A stretch of 64,000 bases of DNA from JAIQFF01 sp963725615 (GCA_963725615.1 CAVRZO010000013.1:3271-67270), one strand, 5' to 3'; positions 42,982 through 51,718 are shown, counted from the first letter of the stretch. A program made the numbers and translations. Notes: generated by a model not told the origin, from the sequence alone.

Positions 42982-43476
42982 ATGCTTCGAGACAAGAACC
43001 TGATCCCTCTTTCCCACCAGCACCAGCATTGCCTGGCGCTGTGTGTGCGCCTGGATCGCGCCATCCAGGCGGGGGGGGTCGACCTGGAAGCATGGCAGGC
43101 AGAAATCCAGCAGATCTTCGAACAGGAGATCACCTTTCACTTTGCGGCTGAGGAAAAAGAATTGTTTCCGGCAGCTGCGCGCTTTCCGGAGTTGCAGCCG
43201 CTGGTCCAGGAACTTGTCACAGGGCACATTCTGCTGCGCGATTTCTTTTCCCGCGCCGCCGCTCGCAAATTGCATGTGGCCGGTTTGCAAGCTCTGGTGG
43301 AGAAACTGGCGTCCCACATTCGCAAGGAAGAACGCGAGTTGTTCGAAGGCATGCAGCGCCTGATGTCGTCAGAAGAACTTTCCCTGGTGGGCGCAGCCCT
43401 GCAGGAATCGCTGGCGGACGCGTCGAATGCGTGCATCCTGCCCACAGCGGCTACCCGGCTGCGACCCAAACAGTAA
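42982..43476 (+). CDS. Hemerythrin HHE-domain protein
   Basis: A 164-residue four-helix protein. The likely di-iron ligands are His in LSHQHQHCLAL, HFAAEEKELF, VTGHILLRDFF and SHIRKEERELF, a full HHE set. Such proteins sense or store O2, NO or iron, or repair iron-sulfur clusters. The ATG at 42982 is chosen because the helical domain starts right after it; a longer frame begins at 42910. It is a single gene, not fused to a signalling domain. Confidence 0.85.
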   Translation: MLRDKNLIPLSHQHQHCLALCVRLDRAIQAGGVDLEAWQAEIQQIFEQEITFHFAAEEKELFPAAARFPELQPLVQELVTGHILLRDFFSRAAARKLHVAGLQALVEKLASHIRKEERELFEGMQRLMSSEELSLVGAALQESLADASNACILPTAATRLRPKQ

Positions 43477-43483
43477 AACTCTT

Positions 43484-43643
43484 GTCATCCCGAGCGAAGT
43501 CGAGGGACCTTGCGTTTGCTGTGCTCCCAGGGCCGCGGATGTTTCCATGACGGATCGCATTTCGTGGACGCAGGCTAGACACAGGGTCCCTCGACTGCGC
43601 AGGAGATTCGCGTCGCGAATCCCTCCGCTCCGCTCGGGATGAC
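43484..43643. repeat. GTCATCC-type inverted-repeat element (type B), copy 3
   Basis: A 160-base element with ends GTCATCCCGAGCG and CGCTCGGGATGAC, inner arms GTCGAGGGACCTTG and AGGGTCCCTCGAC, and core CGCATTTCGTGG shared with copy 2. It lies between the hemerythrin and HtrA genes. Confidence 0.85.
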
Positions 43644-43684
43644 AGTAGCTGAATCCCAAACATCGTTTTGTTCATCTAGCAGAT

Positions 43685-44728
43685 ATGAACCAGGAAGTAA
43701 CCCCCATTGCTGCCGTGAATTATTCCGAGCCTGCAGTGCAGACGTCGAGCACCAGTTCGCTGAATGATTCGGCTTTGCTTGATGCCTACTCGCAGGCGGT
43801 GGTGGGAACCGCCGAGAAACTCAGCCCATCCGTGGTCAAGATTGATGTTGCGCAATCGGGTCAAAACCGCTCGGGCGAGCCGCGCGAGCGGCAAGGCGGC
43901 GGCTCGGGCTTTGTGTTCACGCCCGACGGCCTGATTCTCACCAATAGCCATGTGGTCCACGAAGCCACGCGAATCCAGGTCTCTTTTGCGGATGGGCGGC
44001 GCTTCCCTGCTCACACCATCGGCGACGACCCGGCGACCGACCTCGCGATTGTGCGAGTGGATAGTCCCGACAACGATGCACCCCACCTGGTTGCCGCGCC
44101 ACTGGGAGATTCGCAGAAGCTGCGGGTAGGGCAACTGGCGATTGCGATCGGCAATCCCTACGGCTTCCAGTACACGGTCACGGCCGGCGTGGTCAGTGCG
44201 CTCGGCCGTTCTTTGCGTTCGTATTCCGGACGGATGATTGACGACGTGATCCAGACCGACGCATCGCTCAACCCGGGCAACTCCGGAGGCCCGCTGGTGA
44301 CTTCCGATGGCCAAGTCATCGGCGTAAACACTGCGACCATCATGGGTGCGCAGGGACTCTGCTTCGCTATCGGGATCAACACCGCGAAATTCGTGGCCGG
44401 ACGTCTGCTGCAGGAGGGCAGAATTCGTCGCAGCTACATCGGAGTCGAAGCCCAGACCACGCCGCTGCATCGGCGCCTGGTGCGCTTCTACAACCTGCCG
44501 CAGGAGACGGGCGTGGTCGTGATTTCCGTGACTCCCGGCAGTCCGGGTCAGAAGGCCGGGTTGCGGGAAGGTGATGTGATCGTTGCGCTTGATGGCAAGC
44601 CAGTAGCCGGCGTGGACGATTTACATCGCTTGCTGACCGATGCAAGAGTCGGCGTCAGCAATCGGCTGACGGTTCTGCGCTGGACTGAAAAGCTGGAACT
44701 GGCGGTCGTGCCCGAAGAATCAAGGTAG
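43685..44728 (+). CDS. HtrA/Deg-type trypsin-like protease with one PDZ domain
   Basis: A 347-residue S1C protease. The catalytic triad is visible as His in LTNSHVVHE, Asp in DPATDLAIV and Ser in LNPGNSGGPLV. One PDZ domain (about residues 250-340) has PGSPGQKAGLREGDVIVALDG. Family members degrade or refold damaged envelope proteins. No signal peptide or membrane helix is visible at this start, which is unusual; either the protease is cytoplasmic or it is exported by another route. Transcribed alone. Confidence 0.88.
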   Translation: MNQEVTPIAAVNYSEPAVQTSSTSSLNDSALLDAYSQAVVGTAEKLSPSVVKIDVAQSGQNRSGEPRERQGGGSGFVFTPDGLILTNSHVVHEATRIQVSFADGRRFPAHTIGDDPATDLAIVRVDSPDNDAPHLVAAPLGDSQKLRVGQLAIAIGNPYGFQYTVTAGVVSALGRSLRSYSGRMIDDVIQTDASLNPGNSGGPLVTSDGQVIGVNTATIMGAQGLCFAIGINTAKFVAGRLLQEGRIRRSYIGVEAQTTPLHRRLVRFYNLPQETGVVVISVTPGSPGQKAGLREGDVIVALDGKPVAGVDDLHRLLTDARVGVSNRLTVLRWTEKLELAVVPEESR

Positions 44729-44783
44729 TCGCGGTGGGTGTGTGGTCGCGTGCGACTCACCCGCGTGCATGGATCGCCACAGA

Positions 44784-44919
44784 CCACGTAGGGGCGGACG
44801 CCCTCGTCCGCCTGGCCGAGCAAAGCTCGGCAAACTTGCGACCTTCTAAACTCTGCTCACAACTCACCCCTGCCGAGCTTCGCTCGGCTGGGCGGACGAG
44901 GGCGTCCGCCCCTACACGG
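44784..44919. repeat. Type D inverted repeat, copy 5
   Basis: Arms CCACGTAGGGGCGGACGCCC and GGGCGTCCGCCCCTACACGG, inner pieces CCGAGCAAAGCTCGG and CCGAGCTTCGCTCGG. It lies between the convergent ends of htrA and the M20 gene. Confidence 0.8.
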
Positions 44920-44922
44920 TCC

Positions 44923-46428
44923 TCAAATCGTCGCCACTTGATACAGGTATTCCACGTGTGAGCGTACGGCGCCATCGATTCCCTGGACGTTCGGATTTTT
45001 CGATTCGATTACAAAATACTCGTCGGGCGCGTGAGCGCCACTGCCATGCCCCATGCCAAAATGTCCGGCAGGCAGGTGCAGCGGATCACCGGTGAAGACA
45101 TATCCCGGCCACGATCCGGCGCTGCGCGGCAGAACTATGGGATCGATCCCCTGGCTGCGATAGAACGCCACCTGGGCGCGGATCAGCGGGGCATCCGCCG
45201 AGGTGCTGTTGGGGTCGTAACCGCCTGTCATGTTCACCTCGATATCGCCGAAGCCGCGTTTGGCCAGGTGGGCTTTGAGCGCGGCCAGCGCTTCGTCGGC
45301 TTTCATGTCCGGTACCAGCCGCAGGTCGAGCTTGGCCACGGCGCGATGCGGAAGAATCGTCTTGCCGCCCGGCCCGGTGTAGCCGCCGACCAGGCCTTCG
45401 ATATTCACCGTCGGACGCGATTGCAGCAACTCCAGTGCCTCCTGATAGCTGACGTCGTGTATCCAATGCTCGGTGCCGTACTGCTTCTTCGCGACACTCT
45501 CATCCAGGCGGCGGGCCGCTTCGGCAATCATTTTCTTTTCGGCGGTAGAGAGCGGACGAGCTTTGTCAGCAAAGCCCTCGATCGCGGGAGTATTTCCATC
45601 GGCTGAGACCAGGGTAGAAAGCGCCTCCACCAGGTGCCACGCCGGGCTATCAATCATGGCTTTCAGGCTGGAGTGGACATCTTTTCGTGGACCGCGTCCC
45701 CACTTTTCGCCGCTCGAAACCAGTTCGAGTTCGATTACACCTTTCGCCCCAAGCGTCATCGTGACTTTTCCGTCGAGGTCCTGCTCGGCCGAGGGTATGT
45801 AAACGCCCGAGCACTTGCCCAGCGCAGCCAGTACCTCGGGACGACGGACGATCTGCGGGAAATGCGGCGAGCCGATTTCTTCTTCGCCTTCCGCCACGAA
45901 CACAAGATTCACGGGAAGTTTGCGGCCGGAGCCCCGAATCGCGTGCAGCGCCGCCAGGAAGGAAGCCTCTGGTCCTTTTTGGTTGACCGCCCCGCGCCCG
46001 ATTATGGCTTTGCCCACTCCGGGTTTTTCGATGATCGCAGCCTCGAAGGGCGGCGACGACCACTCCGCGGGATCTACCTGCTTGACGTCATACATGAAGT
46101 AGATACCTAGGGTTCGCGGAGCGCCAGCGTCGAGCGTGGCAAAAATACCGGGCTGACCGTCGGTGGGAATCTTCGTAACCTGGCCGAAGCCGGCGTCGCG
46201 CAGCATGTGCATCGCGAGATCGCAGCCTTCGTCCATGCCGCGGTGCTCGGCGGCAATCGAAGGTTGGCGAATCCACTGTTGCAGACGTTGCACAGACTCG
46301 TCGTGGCGCTTCTCGATTTCTTTCTGGATGGCAGCGAGGTCAGGGCTGTCGACGGCGAGCGAGTTTCGGGAAAAGGCGAGAGAGGCGGCACTGGCGGCGG
46401 TGGCCTGAAGAAATCTGCGTCGGTTCAT
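44923..46428 (-). CDS. Secreted M20-family peptidase with altered metal site
   Basis: A 501-residue protein with a Tat-type signal (MNRRRFLQATAASAASLAFS). The M20 fold has a catalytic part and a lid domain (about residues 240-370). Usual metal ligands differ: the GHxD motif reads YFMYDVKQ, so the His is Met, and the bridging Asp region reads GRGAVNQKGP, with Asn. The Glu pair EGEEEIGS and the late His in GSGAHAPDEYF are kept. It may be a conserved subfamily with one metal or another reaction. ATG 46428 is chosen for the signal peptide. Confidence 0.82.
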   Translation of the reverse strand: MNRRRFLQATAASAASLAFSRNSLAVDSPDLAAIQKEIEKRHDESVQRLQQWIRQPSIAAEHRGMDEGCDLAMHMLRDAGFGQVTKIPTDGQPGIFATLDAGAPRTLGIYFMYDVKQVDPAEWSSPPFEAAIIEKPGVGKAIIGRGAVNQKGPEASFLAALHAIRGSGRKLPVNLVFVAEGEEEIGSPHFPQIVRRPEVLAALGKCSGVYIPSAEQDLDGKVTMTLGAKGVIELELVSSGEKWGRGPRKDVHSSLKAMIDSPAWHLVEALSTLVSADGNTPAIEGFADKARPLSTAEKKMIAEAARRLDESVAKKQYGTEHWIHDVSYQEALELLQSRPTVNIEGLVGGYTGPGGKTILPHRAVAKLDLRLVPDMKADEALAALKAHLAKRGFGDIEVNMTGGYDPNSTSADAPLIRAQVAFYRSQGIDPIVLPRSAGSWPGYVFTGDPLHLPAGHFGMGHGSGAHAPDEYFVIESKNPNVQGIDGAVRSHVEYLYQVATI

Positions 46429-46490
46429 GGCGGCGAGGATAATTGGAAGGGCTCGGGGCTGTAAAGCACGGGCCGGCGGTAGCGGCCACA

Positions 46491-46528
46491 GCAGATTCCT
46501 CACCGGCTGAAAGCCGGTTCGGAATGAC
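46491..46528. repeat. Solo right end of the GIY-YIG element family (type A)
   Basis: GCAGATTCCTCACCGGCTGA followed by AAGCCGGTTCGGAATGAC matches the right end of the neighbouring elements. No left end precedes it, so it is a remnant or the outer part of a tandem array. Confidence 0.7.
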
Positions 46529-46605
46529 AAGAGTTTGATAGTTCGGTCACGTGTCACTGTGTGTTGTGAGCACTAACCTTGCAATCTCACCAGTCCTCGC
46601 CCATT

Positions 46606-47013
46606 GTCATTCCGAACCGTCCGCGGGCGCGCGGAGCGCGTCGAGGGCGAGAGAGGAATCTGTTGTGCGGCGCGAGAAGCGATACTACGTCTATATTCTG
46701 GCCAGCAAGAACCGAGTGCTGTACGTCGGCGTAACCGGTTTCCTCATGGCGCGAGTATTGCAGCACAAGTCTGGAGAGTGTGAGGGGTTCACGCAGAGGT
46801 ATAAGGTCAACCGCCTGGTTTATTACGAAGTTTTTAAGTACGTGAATAACGCGATCGCCCGCGAAACGGAGGTTAAAAAGTGGAGGCGAGAGAAGAAAGT
46901 CGCGCTGTTCGAGGCGGACAATCCGACTTGGGAAGACCTCGCCGCGGACTGGGGCAAGTCAGTGGTCATAACAAAAGGAGATTCCTCACAGGCTGAAGCC
47001 GGTTCGGAATGAC
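46606..47013 (+). mobile_element. GIY-YIG nuclease-bearing inverted-repeat element (type A), full copy
   Basis: A 408-base unit bounded by GTCATTCCGAACCG on the left and CGGTTCGGAATGAC on the right, with subterminal AGGAATCT and AGATTCCT also paired. It contains one gene, a GIY-YIG nuclease, whose start lies just inside the left arm and whose stop codon lies inside the right arm. The flanking spacers (46529-46605 and 47014-47109) are similar to each other (ACTAACCTTxCAAxCTCACxx, TCGCCCATTG), so a larger unit has been duplicated in tandem. I see no transposase. Mobility is inference. Confidence 0.7.
46665..47012 (+). CDS. GIY-YIG nuclease-domain protein
   Basis: A 115-residue, single-domain nuclease of the YhbQ/UPF0213-like type. 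KRYYVYILASKNRVLYVGVT gives the GIY-YIG strand (here YVYIL...LYVGV), followed by the conserved Arg in LMARVLQHKS and Glu in RETEVKKWRREKK. GTG 46665 follows GAGAGGAA by six bases, and that ribosome site is part of the repeat's left arm. The C-terminal residues DSSQAEAGSE are encoded by the right arm. This gene-repeat fit suggests the gene belongs to the element. Confidence 0.85.
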   Translation: MRREKRYYVYILASKNRVLYVGVTGFLMARVLQHKSGECEGFTQRYKVNRLVYYEVFKYVNNAIARETEVKKWRREKKVALFEADNPTWEDLAADWGKSVVITKGDSSQAEAGSE

Positions 47014-47109
47014 AAGGGGTTTGCAGTCCGGTCGAGGGATGCGCCGCCTGTCAGCTGTCCCTGTGTCTTGTGACAACTAACCTTACAACCTCACAAACCC
47101 TCGCCCATT

Positions 47110-47287
47110 GTCATTCCGAACCGTCCGCAGGCGCGCAAAGCGCGCCGAGGGCGAGAGAGGAATCTGTTGTACGGCGAGTGAATCGATAGTCGGTATCCAA
47201 CCAGGTTCCAACCTCGCCGCGGACCGGAGCAAGCGTGGTAGTGACAAGAGCAGATTCCTCACCGGCTGAAAGCCGGTTCGGAATGAC
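47110..47287. mobile_element. Internally deleted copy of the GIY-YIG element
   Basis: A 178-base unit with the same ends (GTCATTCCGAACCGTCCG and AGCCGGTTCGGAATGAC). Inside, AACCTCGCCGCGGACCGGAG and CAAGCGTGGTAGTGACAA match the 3' part of the GIY-YIG gene (GACCTCGCCGCGGACTGGGG, CAAGTCAGTGGTCATAACAA). So it derives from a full copy by loss of most of the gene, as MITEs do. With the next item it fills the 357 bases before uppS. Confidence 0.75.
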
Positions 47288-47369
47288 AAGTAGCCGGGCA
47301 CGGTGCCACTCCGGTGTCATTGCAACCACCGTCACCCTGTGTTAGCTTCTTGAAACAGCAGAGGTTAGC

Positions 47370-48206
47370 TTGCAAGCGACGATTCCTGCCGGGCTGGACC
47401 GCAAGGAAGCTGAAGTGTACCAGCGGCTTGATCCGGAACGGCTCCCGAAACACATCGCCATTATCATGGACGGCAACGGCCGCTGGGCGAAACGCCGCCA
47501 CTTGCCGCGCATGGCCGGACACCGCGCCGGAGTGACATCCGTGCGCTCGACCGTCGAGACGGCGGCGCGCATCGGGATACCCTGGCTCACTCTGTATGCG
47601 TTTTCGGAAGAGAATTGGAAGAAGCGTCCTCGCAGCGAAGTCGATTTCCTGATGGGGCTGCTGTGCCGCTATCTTAAGGCGGAAGTCCCCACGCTTAACA
47701 AGAACAACATCCGGCTGGAATACATTGGACGGCAGCATGAGCTTCCGCCTTCGGTGCAGGAGAAGATGGCGTGGGCGCGGGATGCCACTGCTGGCAATAC
47801 TGGCATGGTGCTGACCCTGGCGCTTAATTACAGCGCGCGTACGGAACTGGTGGACGCATTTCGATCCATCGTGGACGCCGCGGCCCGCAACGGCGGTCTG
47901 GACCATCTCAACATTGATGAAGAGGCAGTGTCGCAGAATTTATACACGCGCCACCTGCCTGATCCCGACCTGGTGGTCCGCACCAGCGGAGAAATGCGTT
48001 TGAGCAATTTTCTGCTGTGGCAGCTCGCCTACGCCGAAATTTATGTGACTCCCACTTTGTGGCCTGAATTCCGCGGACTGCATCTGCTGGAAGGCATCGC
48101 GGAATATCAAAAACGTGAACGGCGTTATGGCGGCCTGGCCGGCAACGCAGCCAACGGTCACAGCTCTCACTCTCAGCCACACCCACCCAAGACCGGCCGG
48201 AGCTAA
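47370..48206 (+). CDS. uppS: Undecaprenyl diphosphate synthase (cis-prenyltransferase)
   Basis: A 278-residue cis-prenyltransferase that makes the C55 carrier for peptidoglycan. HIAIIMDGNGRWAKRR has the catalytic Asp, YAFSEENWKK the conserved substrate loop, and RTSGEMRLSNFLLWQ the C-terminal signature. The start is TTG with GAGG five bases upstream. A His/Pro-rich tail of ~25 residues is extra. It begins the run uppS-cdsA-dxr-rseP-ispG, an arrangement found widely in bacteria. Confidence 0.95.
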   Translation: MQATIPAGLDRKEAEVYQRLDPERLPKHIAIIMDGNGRWAKRRHLPRMAGHRAGVTSVRSTVETAARIGIPWLTLYAFSEENWKKRPRSEVDFLMGLLCRYLKAEVPTLNKNNIRLEYIGRQHELPPSVQEKMAWARDATAGNTGMVLTLALNYSARTELVDAFRSIVDAAARNGGLDHLNIDEEAVSQNLYTRHLPDPDLVVRTSGEMRLSNFLLWQLAYAEIYVTPTLWPEFRGLHLLEGIAEYQKRERRYGGLAGNAANGHSSHSQPHPPKTGRS

Positions 48207-48212
48207 AACGGC

Positions 48213-49115
48213 TTGCAACTACTGAAGCGAATCCTCACCGCGGTACTTCTGATTCCGATCGTCCTACTGCTGGTACTGCGGGCGCCGGTGTCCGTGGTGG
48301 CGTTGGTTGCCGCGCTGGTTGCGCTGCTTGCCGTCCAGGAGTTGCTCAAAATCTCCGAGGCCTACAAGGTCCGGCCCTTCCACTGGCCAACCTACATTTT
48401 TGTCGGCTTGTTCTTCCTGTTTCTGGCGGTCAACGTCGGACATGACACGCCCTTGCTTTCGACTTCCGTGTTTGCCGGCAGCGCGGTGTTTGTTGCGGCG
48501 ATCGCACCATTTGTTTTTCTGGTGATCGGTATGAGGCGAGCCGATCTCAGCACCGGATTTCCCGCGGCCATGACGTCGGCGTTTGCCTTCGCGTACATTG
48601 CGCTGCCGCTGGGATGCCTGGTGCAGATTCGGGAACAGGCGTCAGGTGCGTTCCTGCTGCTGTACCTGCTGCTACTGGTATGGGCAGGCGACATCTTCGC
48701 CTATTTTGTGGGACGTTCGCTGGGACGCCATTTGATGTCGCCACGCGTCAGCCCTAAAAAGACCTGGGAGGGAGCGCTGGCTTCGATGATCGCAAGCGTC
48801 GGCGTTGGCATACTTCTGTACAACTACGCGCTGCCCATCAGCACCGCGCTGCTGAATGCACATCTGATCGAAAAGAAGGATGGCTTGTTCGCGCTGGAAA
48901 AAGCCCCCCTGGGGCCGATCATCCTGCTTTCCGCGGCGATTAACGTTGCTGCCCAGCTGGGCGATCTGGTGGAATCGCTGATCAAAAGGGGCGCCGGGGT
49001 CAAGGATTCAGGGACTCTTCTTCCCGGCCACGGAGGCATGCTTGACAGAGTTGATGCCCTGCTCTTTGCCGCTCCCCTGCTGTGGTACTATGCGGCTTGG
49101 CGCGTGATGCAGTGA
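48213..49115 (+). CDS. cdsA: Phosphatidate cytidylyltransferase
   Basis: A 300-residue membrane enzyme with about eight helices that forms CDP-diacylglycerol. The signature near the C-terminus is LVESLIKRGAGVKDSGTLLP with PGHGGMLDRVDA. The TTG start lies six bases after uppS; GGAG is ten bases before it. It should be transcribed with uppS and dxr. Confidence 0.94.
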   Translation: MQLLKRILTAVLLIPIVLLLVLRAPVSVVALVAALVALLAVQELLKISEAYKVRPFHWPTYIFVGLFFLFLAVNVGHDTPLLSTSVFAGSAVFVAAIAPFVFLVIGMRRADLSTGFPAAMTSAFAFAYIALPLGCLVQIREQASGAFLLLYLLLLVWAGDIFAYFVGRSLGRHLMSPRVSPKKTWEGALASMIASVGVGILLYNYALPISTALLNAHLIEKKDGLFALEKAPLGPIILLSAAINVAAQLGDLVESLIKRGAGVKDSGTLLPGHGGMLDRVDALLFAAPLLWYYAAWRVMQ

Positions 49116-49155
49116 GCCGCCCCCCTGGCTGCGCCCCACCCGAATTTTCTTGCTC

Positions 49156-50361
49156 ATGAAACGCATTGCCATCCTGGGATCGACTGGCTCGATTGGGCGC
49201 AGCACGTTGAGCGTGGTCGAAACCTATCCCGAGCTTTTCCAGGTGGTTGCTCTCGCGGCGGGGCAGAATGTGGGCGCCGCCTTCGAGCAGGTCAGGCGCT
49301 GGAAACCCAAGCTTATTTCGATGGCCACCGCAGTCGATGCTGAGATTCTGCGATCACGCCTGCAGACATCCGGAATGAAAGGCGTTGAAGTGGTGCATGG
49401 CCAGGCCGGCACAGTCCGGGTCGCGACTCATCCCGAAGTGGATTTCGTGGTCAGCGCGATCGTAGGCGTCGCCGGGCTCAAAGCCACCTATGAGGCGGTG
49501 AGAGCCGGAAAGACGGTTGGGCTGGCCAACAAGGAATGCCTGGTTGCTGCCGGAGAACTGATCACCGCCGAAGCGCGCCGCCAGGGCAAGCCGCTGCTGC
49601 CCATTGACAGCGAGCACAACGCGGTCCACCAATGCCTGCGTGGGGGACGGATGGAGGAAGTCGAGCGCATCTGGCTGACCGCCTCCGGAGGACCATTTCT
49701 TTACACACCAAAGTCGCAATTTTCTTCGATCACGGTGGCCCAGGCCCTGGACCATCCTACGTGGAAAATGGGGCAGCGCATTACCATTGATTCGGCGACC
49801 TTGATGAACAAGGGATTTGAGGTCATCGAGGCTTGTCGTTTGTTCAACTTGCCGCCCAGCCGGGTGCAGGTGATGGTGCATCCGCAATCCACAATTCATT
49901 CCATGGTCGAGTTCGTGGATGGCAGCATACTTGCTCAGTTTTCCGTGACCGACATGCGCCTCCCCATCCTCTACGCGCTGACCTATCCGGATCGCATTCC
50001 GTCGGCCATGCGTTTCCCGGTCATGGACTTACGACACCTCGAATTTCTACCGCCGGATGTGGAAAAATTCCCTTGTCTGGGTCTGGCCTACGAAGCGGCG
50101 GAAACCGGGGGCGCGAAGACGGTTGCCCTCAATGCCGCCGATGAAGTGGCAGTGGCAGCCTTTCTGCAGGGCCGTATTGCTTTCGACCATATTCCTGAAG
50201 TGATCCGTGAAGTCCTTTCTGCAACGGAAGTAGGTAAGTTGGAATCTATAGAACAGGTACTGGAAGCAGACGCTGGGGCTCGGGAGCTGGCCCGCGAAAG
50301 AGTCCAGCGCGTCGGGGGTTCACAGCCGGTGCCGGTGTCAAACGCAATGCGGGTCAAGTAG
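49156..50361 (+). CDS. dxr: 1-deoxy-D-xylulose 5-phosphate reductoisomerase
   Basis: A 401-residue enzyme of the MEP isoprenoid pathway. NADPH binding is by ILGSTGSIGRSTL. The metal and substrate residues are in PIDSEHNAVHQC, LTASGGPF and MNKGFEVIEA. The ATG at 49156 (MKRIAILGS) is the family start. It supplies precursors used by UppS upstream, and ispG of the same pathway lies 1.6 kb downstream. Confidence 0.96.
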   Translation: MKRIAILGSTGSIGRSTLSVVETYPELFQVVALAAGQNVGAAFEQVRRWKPKLISMATAVDAEILRSRLQTSGMKGVEVVHGQAGTVRVATHPEVDFVVSAIVGVAGLKATYEAVRAGKTVGLANKECLVAAGELITAEARRQGKPLLPIDSEHNAVHQCLRGGRMEEVERIWLTASGGPFLYTPKSQFSSITVAQALDHPTWKMGQRITIDSATLMNKGFEVIEACRLFNLPPSRVQVMVHPQSTIHSMVEFVDGSILAQFSVTDMRLPILYALTYPDRIPSAMRFPVMDLRHLEFLPPDVEKFPCLGLAYEAAETGGAKTVALNAADEVAVAAFLQGRIAFDHIPEVIREVLSATEVGKLESIEQVLEADAGARELARERVQRVGGSQPVPVSNAMRVK

Positions 50362-50376
50362 GACAAATCATAAATT

Positions 50377-51717
50377 ATGTCTGGATTTCTGATAGCCGTG
50401 CTCTCCGTTGGCGTGATTCTGGGATTCATGATCCTGATTCACGAGTTTGGCCACTACGCGACCGCCAAGTTGCTGGGAGTGCGGGTCGAAGTCTTCTCCA
50501 TCGGTTTCGGGAAACGCCTGTTTGGCTTCCGCCGCGGTGAGACCGACTACCGCATCGCCGCCATCCCGCTGGGCGGCTACGTAAAGATGTCGGGCGAGAA
50601 CCCGATGGACGCCCACACCAACGATCCGGGCGAATTCATGTCGCACCCGCGCTGGCATCGTTTCATCATCGCCATTGCCGGTCCGGCCATGAATATTCTG
50701 TTCGCGGTCGGCCTGCTGACCTGCGTCTATATGGTGCATTACGAGTATCCGGCGGTATTCGACGAGCCTGCGATCGTTGGATATGTGGTGCAAGACACTC
50801 CCGCAGCGAAAGCCGGAATCCAGGTGGGAGACCGGATCGTCCGGATTGACGGCATACAGAACCCAACCTGGGAGCAAGAGTTTTTGCGGGAAGCTTTGAA
50901 CCCCAACCAGCCCCTCGATGTGACCATCGATCGGGGAGGCCAGATCCTAACCAAGACCATCGTGCCCGAGGCCTACGGCCCCAACCAGATGGGCTCTGCA
51001 GGATGGGAGCCAAAGGAACCCAGCTTTCCGATCACCGACTTGGAGTCCGGCATGCCGGCCGAGAAGGCCGGAATGAAGCTGGGCGATGAGATTGTCAGCG
51101 TGGACGGACAGCCGATCACCGGCCTCGCCGCCATGATCGAAAGCTTGAAGCGCACCCAGAGCAAGCCGATCGAGATTACGGTCAAGCGTGACGGCCAGTT
51201 GCTCAACTTCACGGTGCAGCCGGTCTTGTCCGACATTCGAGGCGACCAGCGCTATCGCGTGGGTATTGGCAGCGCACCCATGAAGGTATCGGCGCTGCCG
51301 TTCGCGGCCGCGTTTCGCCGCTCGGTGGAACAGAACAAGCAGGGCTCGCTCCTGATCCTCGAGCTGGTCCAGAAAATGATCCAGCGCAAGATCTCGATCC
51401 GCTCGATCGAAGGGCCGATCGGCATCGGACGCGCCGCCGGTCAGGCAGCCAGCAAGAAAGGCTGGACCCCGCTCCTGGAGCTGACCGCCGGAATCAGCCT
51501 GAACCTCGGCATCTTCAACCTGCTGCCCATTCCCATCATGGACGGCGGGGTCATTCTGCTGCTGTTCGTCGAAAGCCTCATGCGCCGGGACATCAGCTTG
51601 AGGATCAAAGAGCGTATCTACCAGGCAGCTTTTGTATTCCTGGTGCTGTTCGCGGTGATGGTGATTTACAACGACGTTCTGAAGATGCTGCCCAGCATTA
51701 TGCAGAGAACGCCATAA
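50377..51717 (+). CDS. rseP: Site-2 protease RseP-like with two PDZ domains
   Basis: A 446-residue intramembrane zinc protease. The active-site motif is LIHEFGHYATAK in helix 1 and the second zinc site NLLPIPIMDGG near the end. Two PDZ domains lie between (about residues 130-205 and 215-300), with PAAKAGIQVGDRI and PAEKAGMKLGDEI. It releases membrane-bound anti-sigma factors and clears signal peptides. Position between dxr and ispG is conserved in many bacteria. Confidence 0.93.
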   Translation: MSGFLIAVLSVGVILGFMILIHEFGHYATAKLLGVRVEVFSIGFGKRLFGFRRGETDYRIAAIPLGGYVKMSGENPMDAHTNDPGEFMSHPRWHRFIIAIAGPAMNILFAVGLLTCVYMVHYEYPAVFDEPAIVGYVVQDTPAAKAGIQVGDRIVRIDGIQNPTWEQEFLREALNPNQPLDVTIDRGGQILTKTIVPEAYGPNQMGSAGWEPKEPSFPITDLESGMPAEKAGMKLGDEIVSVDGQPITGLAAMIESLKRTQSKPIEITVKRDGQLLNFTVQPVLSDIRGDQRYRVGIGSAPMKVSALPFAAAFRRSVEQNKQGSLLILELVQKMIQRKISIRSIEGPIGIGRAAGQAASKKGWTPLLELTAGISLNLGIFNLLPIPIMDGGVILLLFVESLMRRDISLRIKERIYQAAFVFLVLFAVMVIYNDVLKMLPSIMQRTP

Positions 51718-51718
51718 A

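Noticed and set aside
46551..46664. Upstream extension of the GIY-YIG gene
   Set aside because: It runs through the spacer and left arm of the element; GTG 46665 has a ribosome site and matches the domain start.
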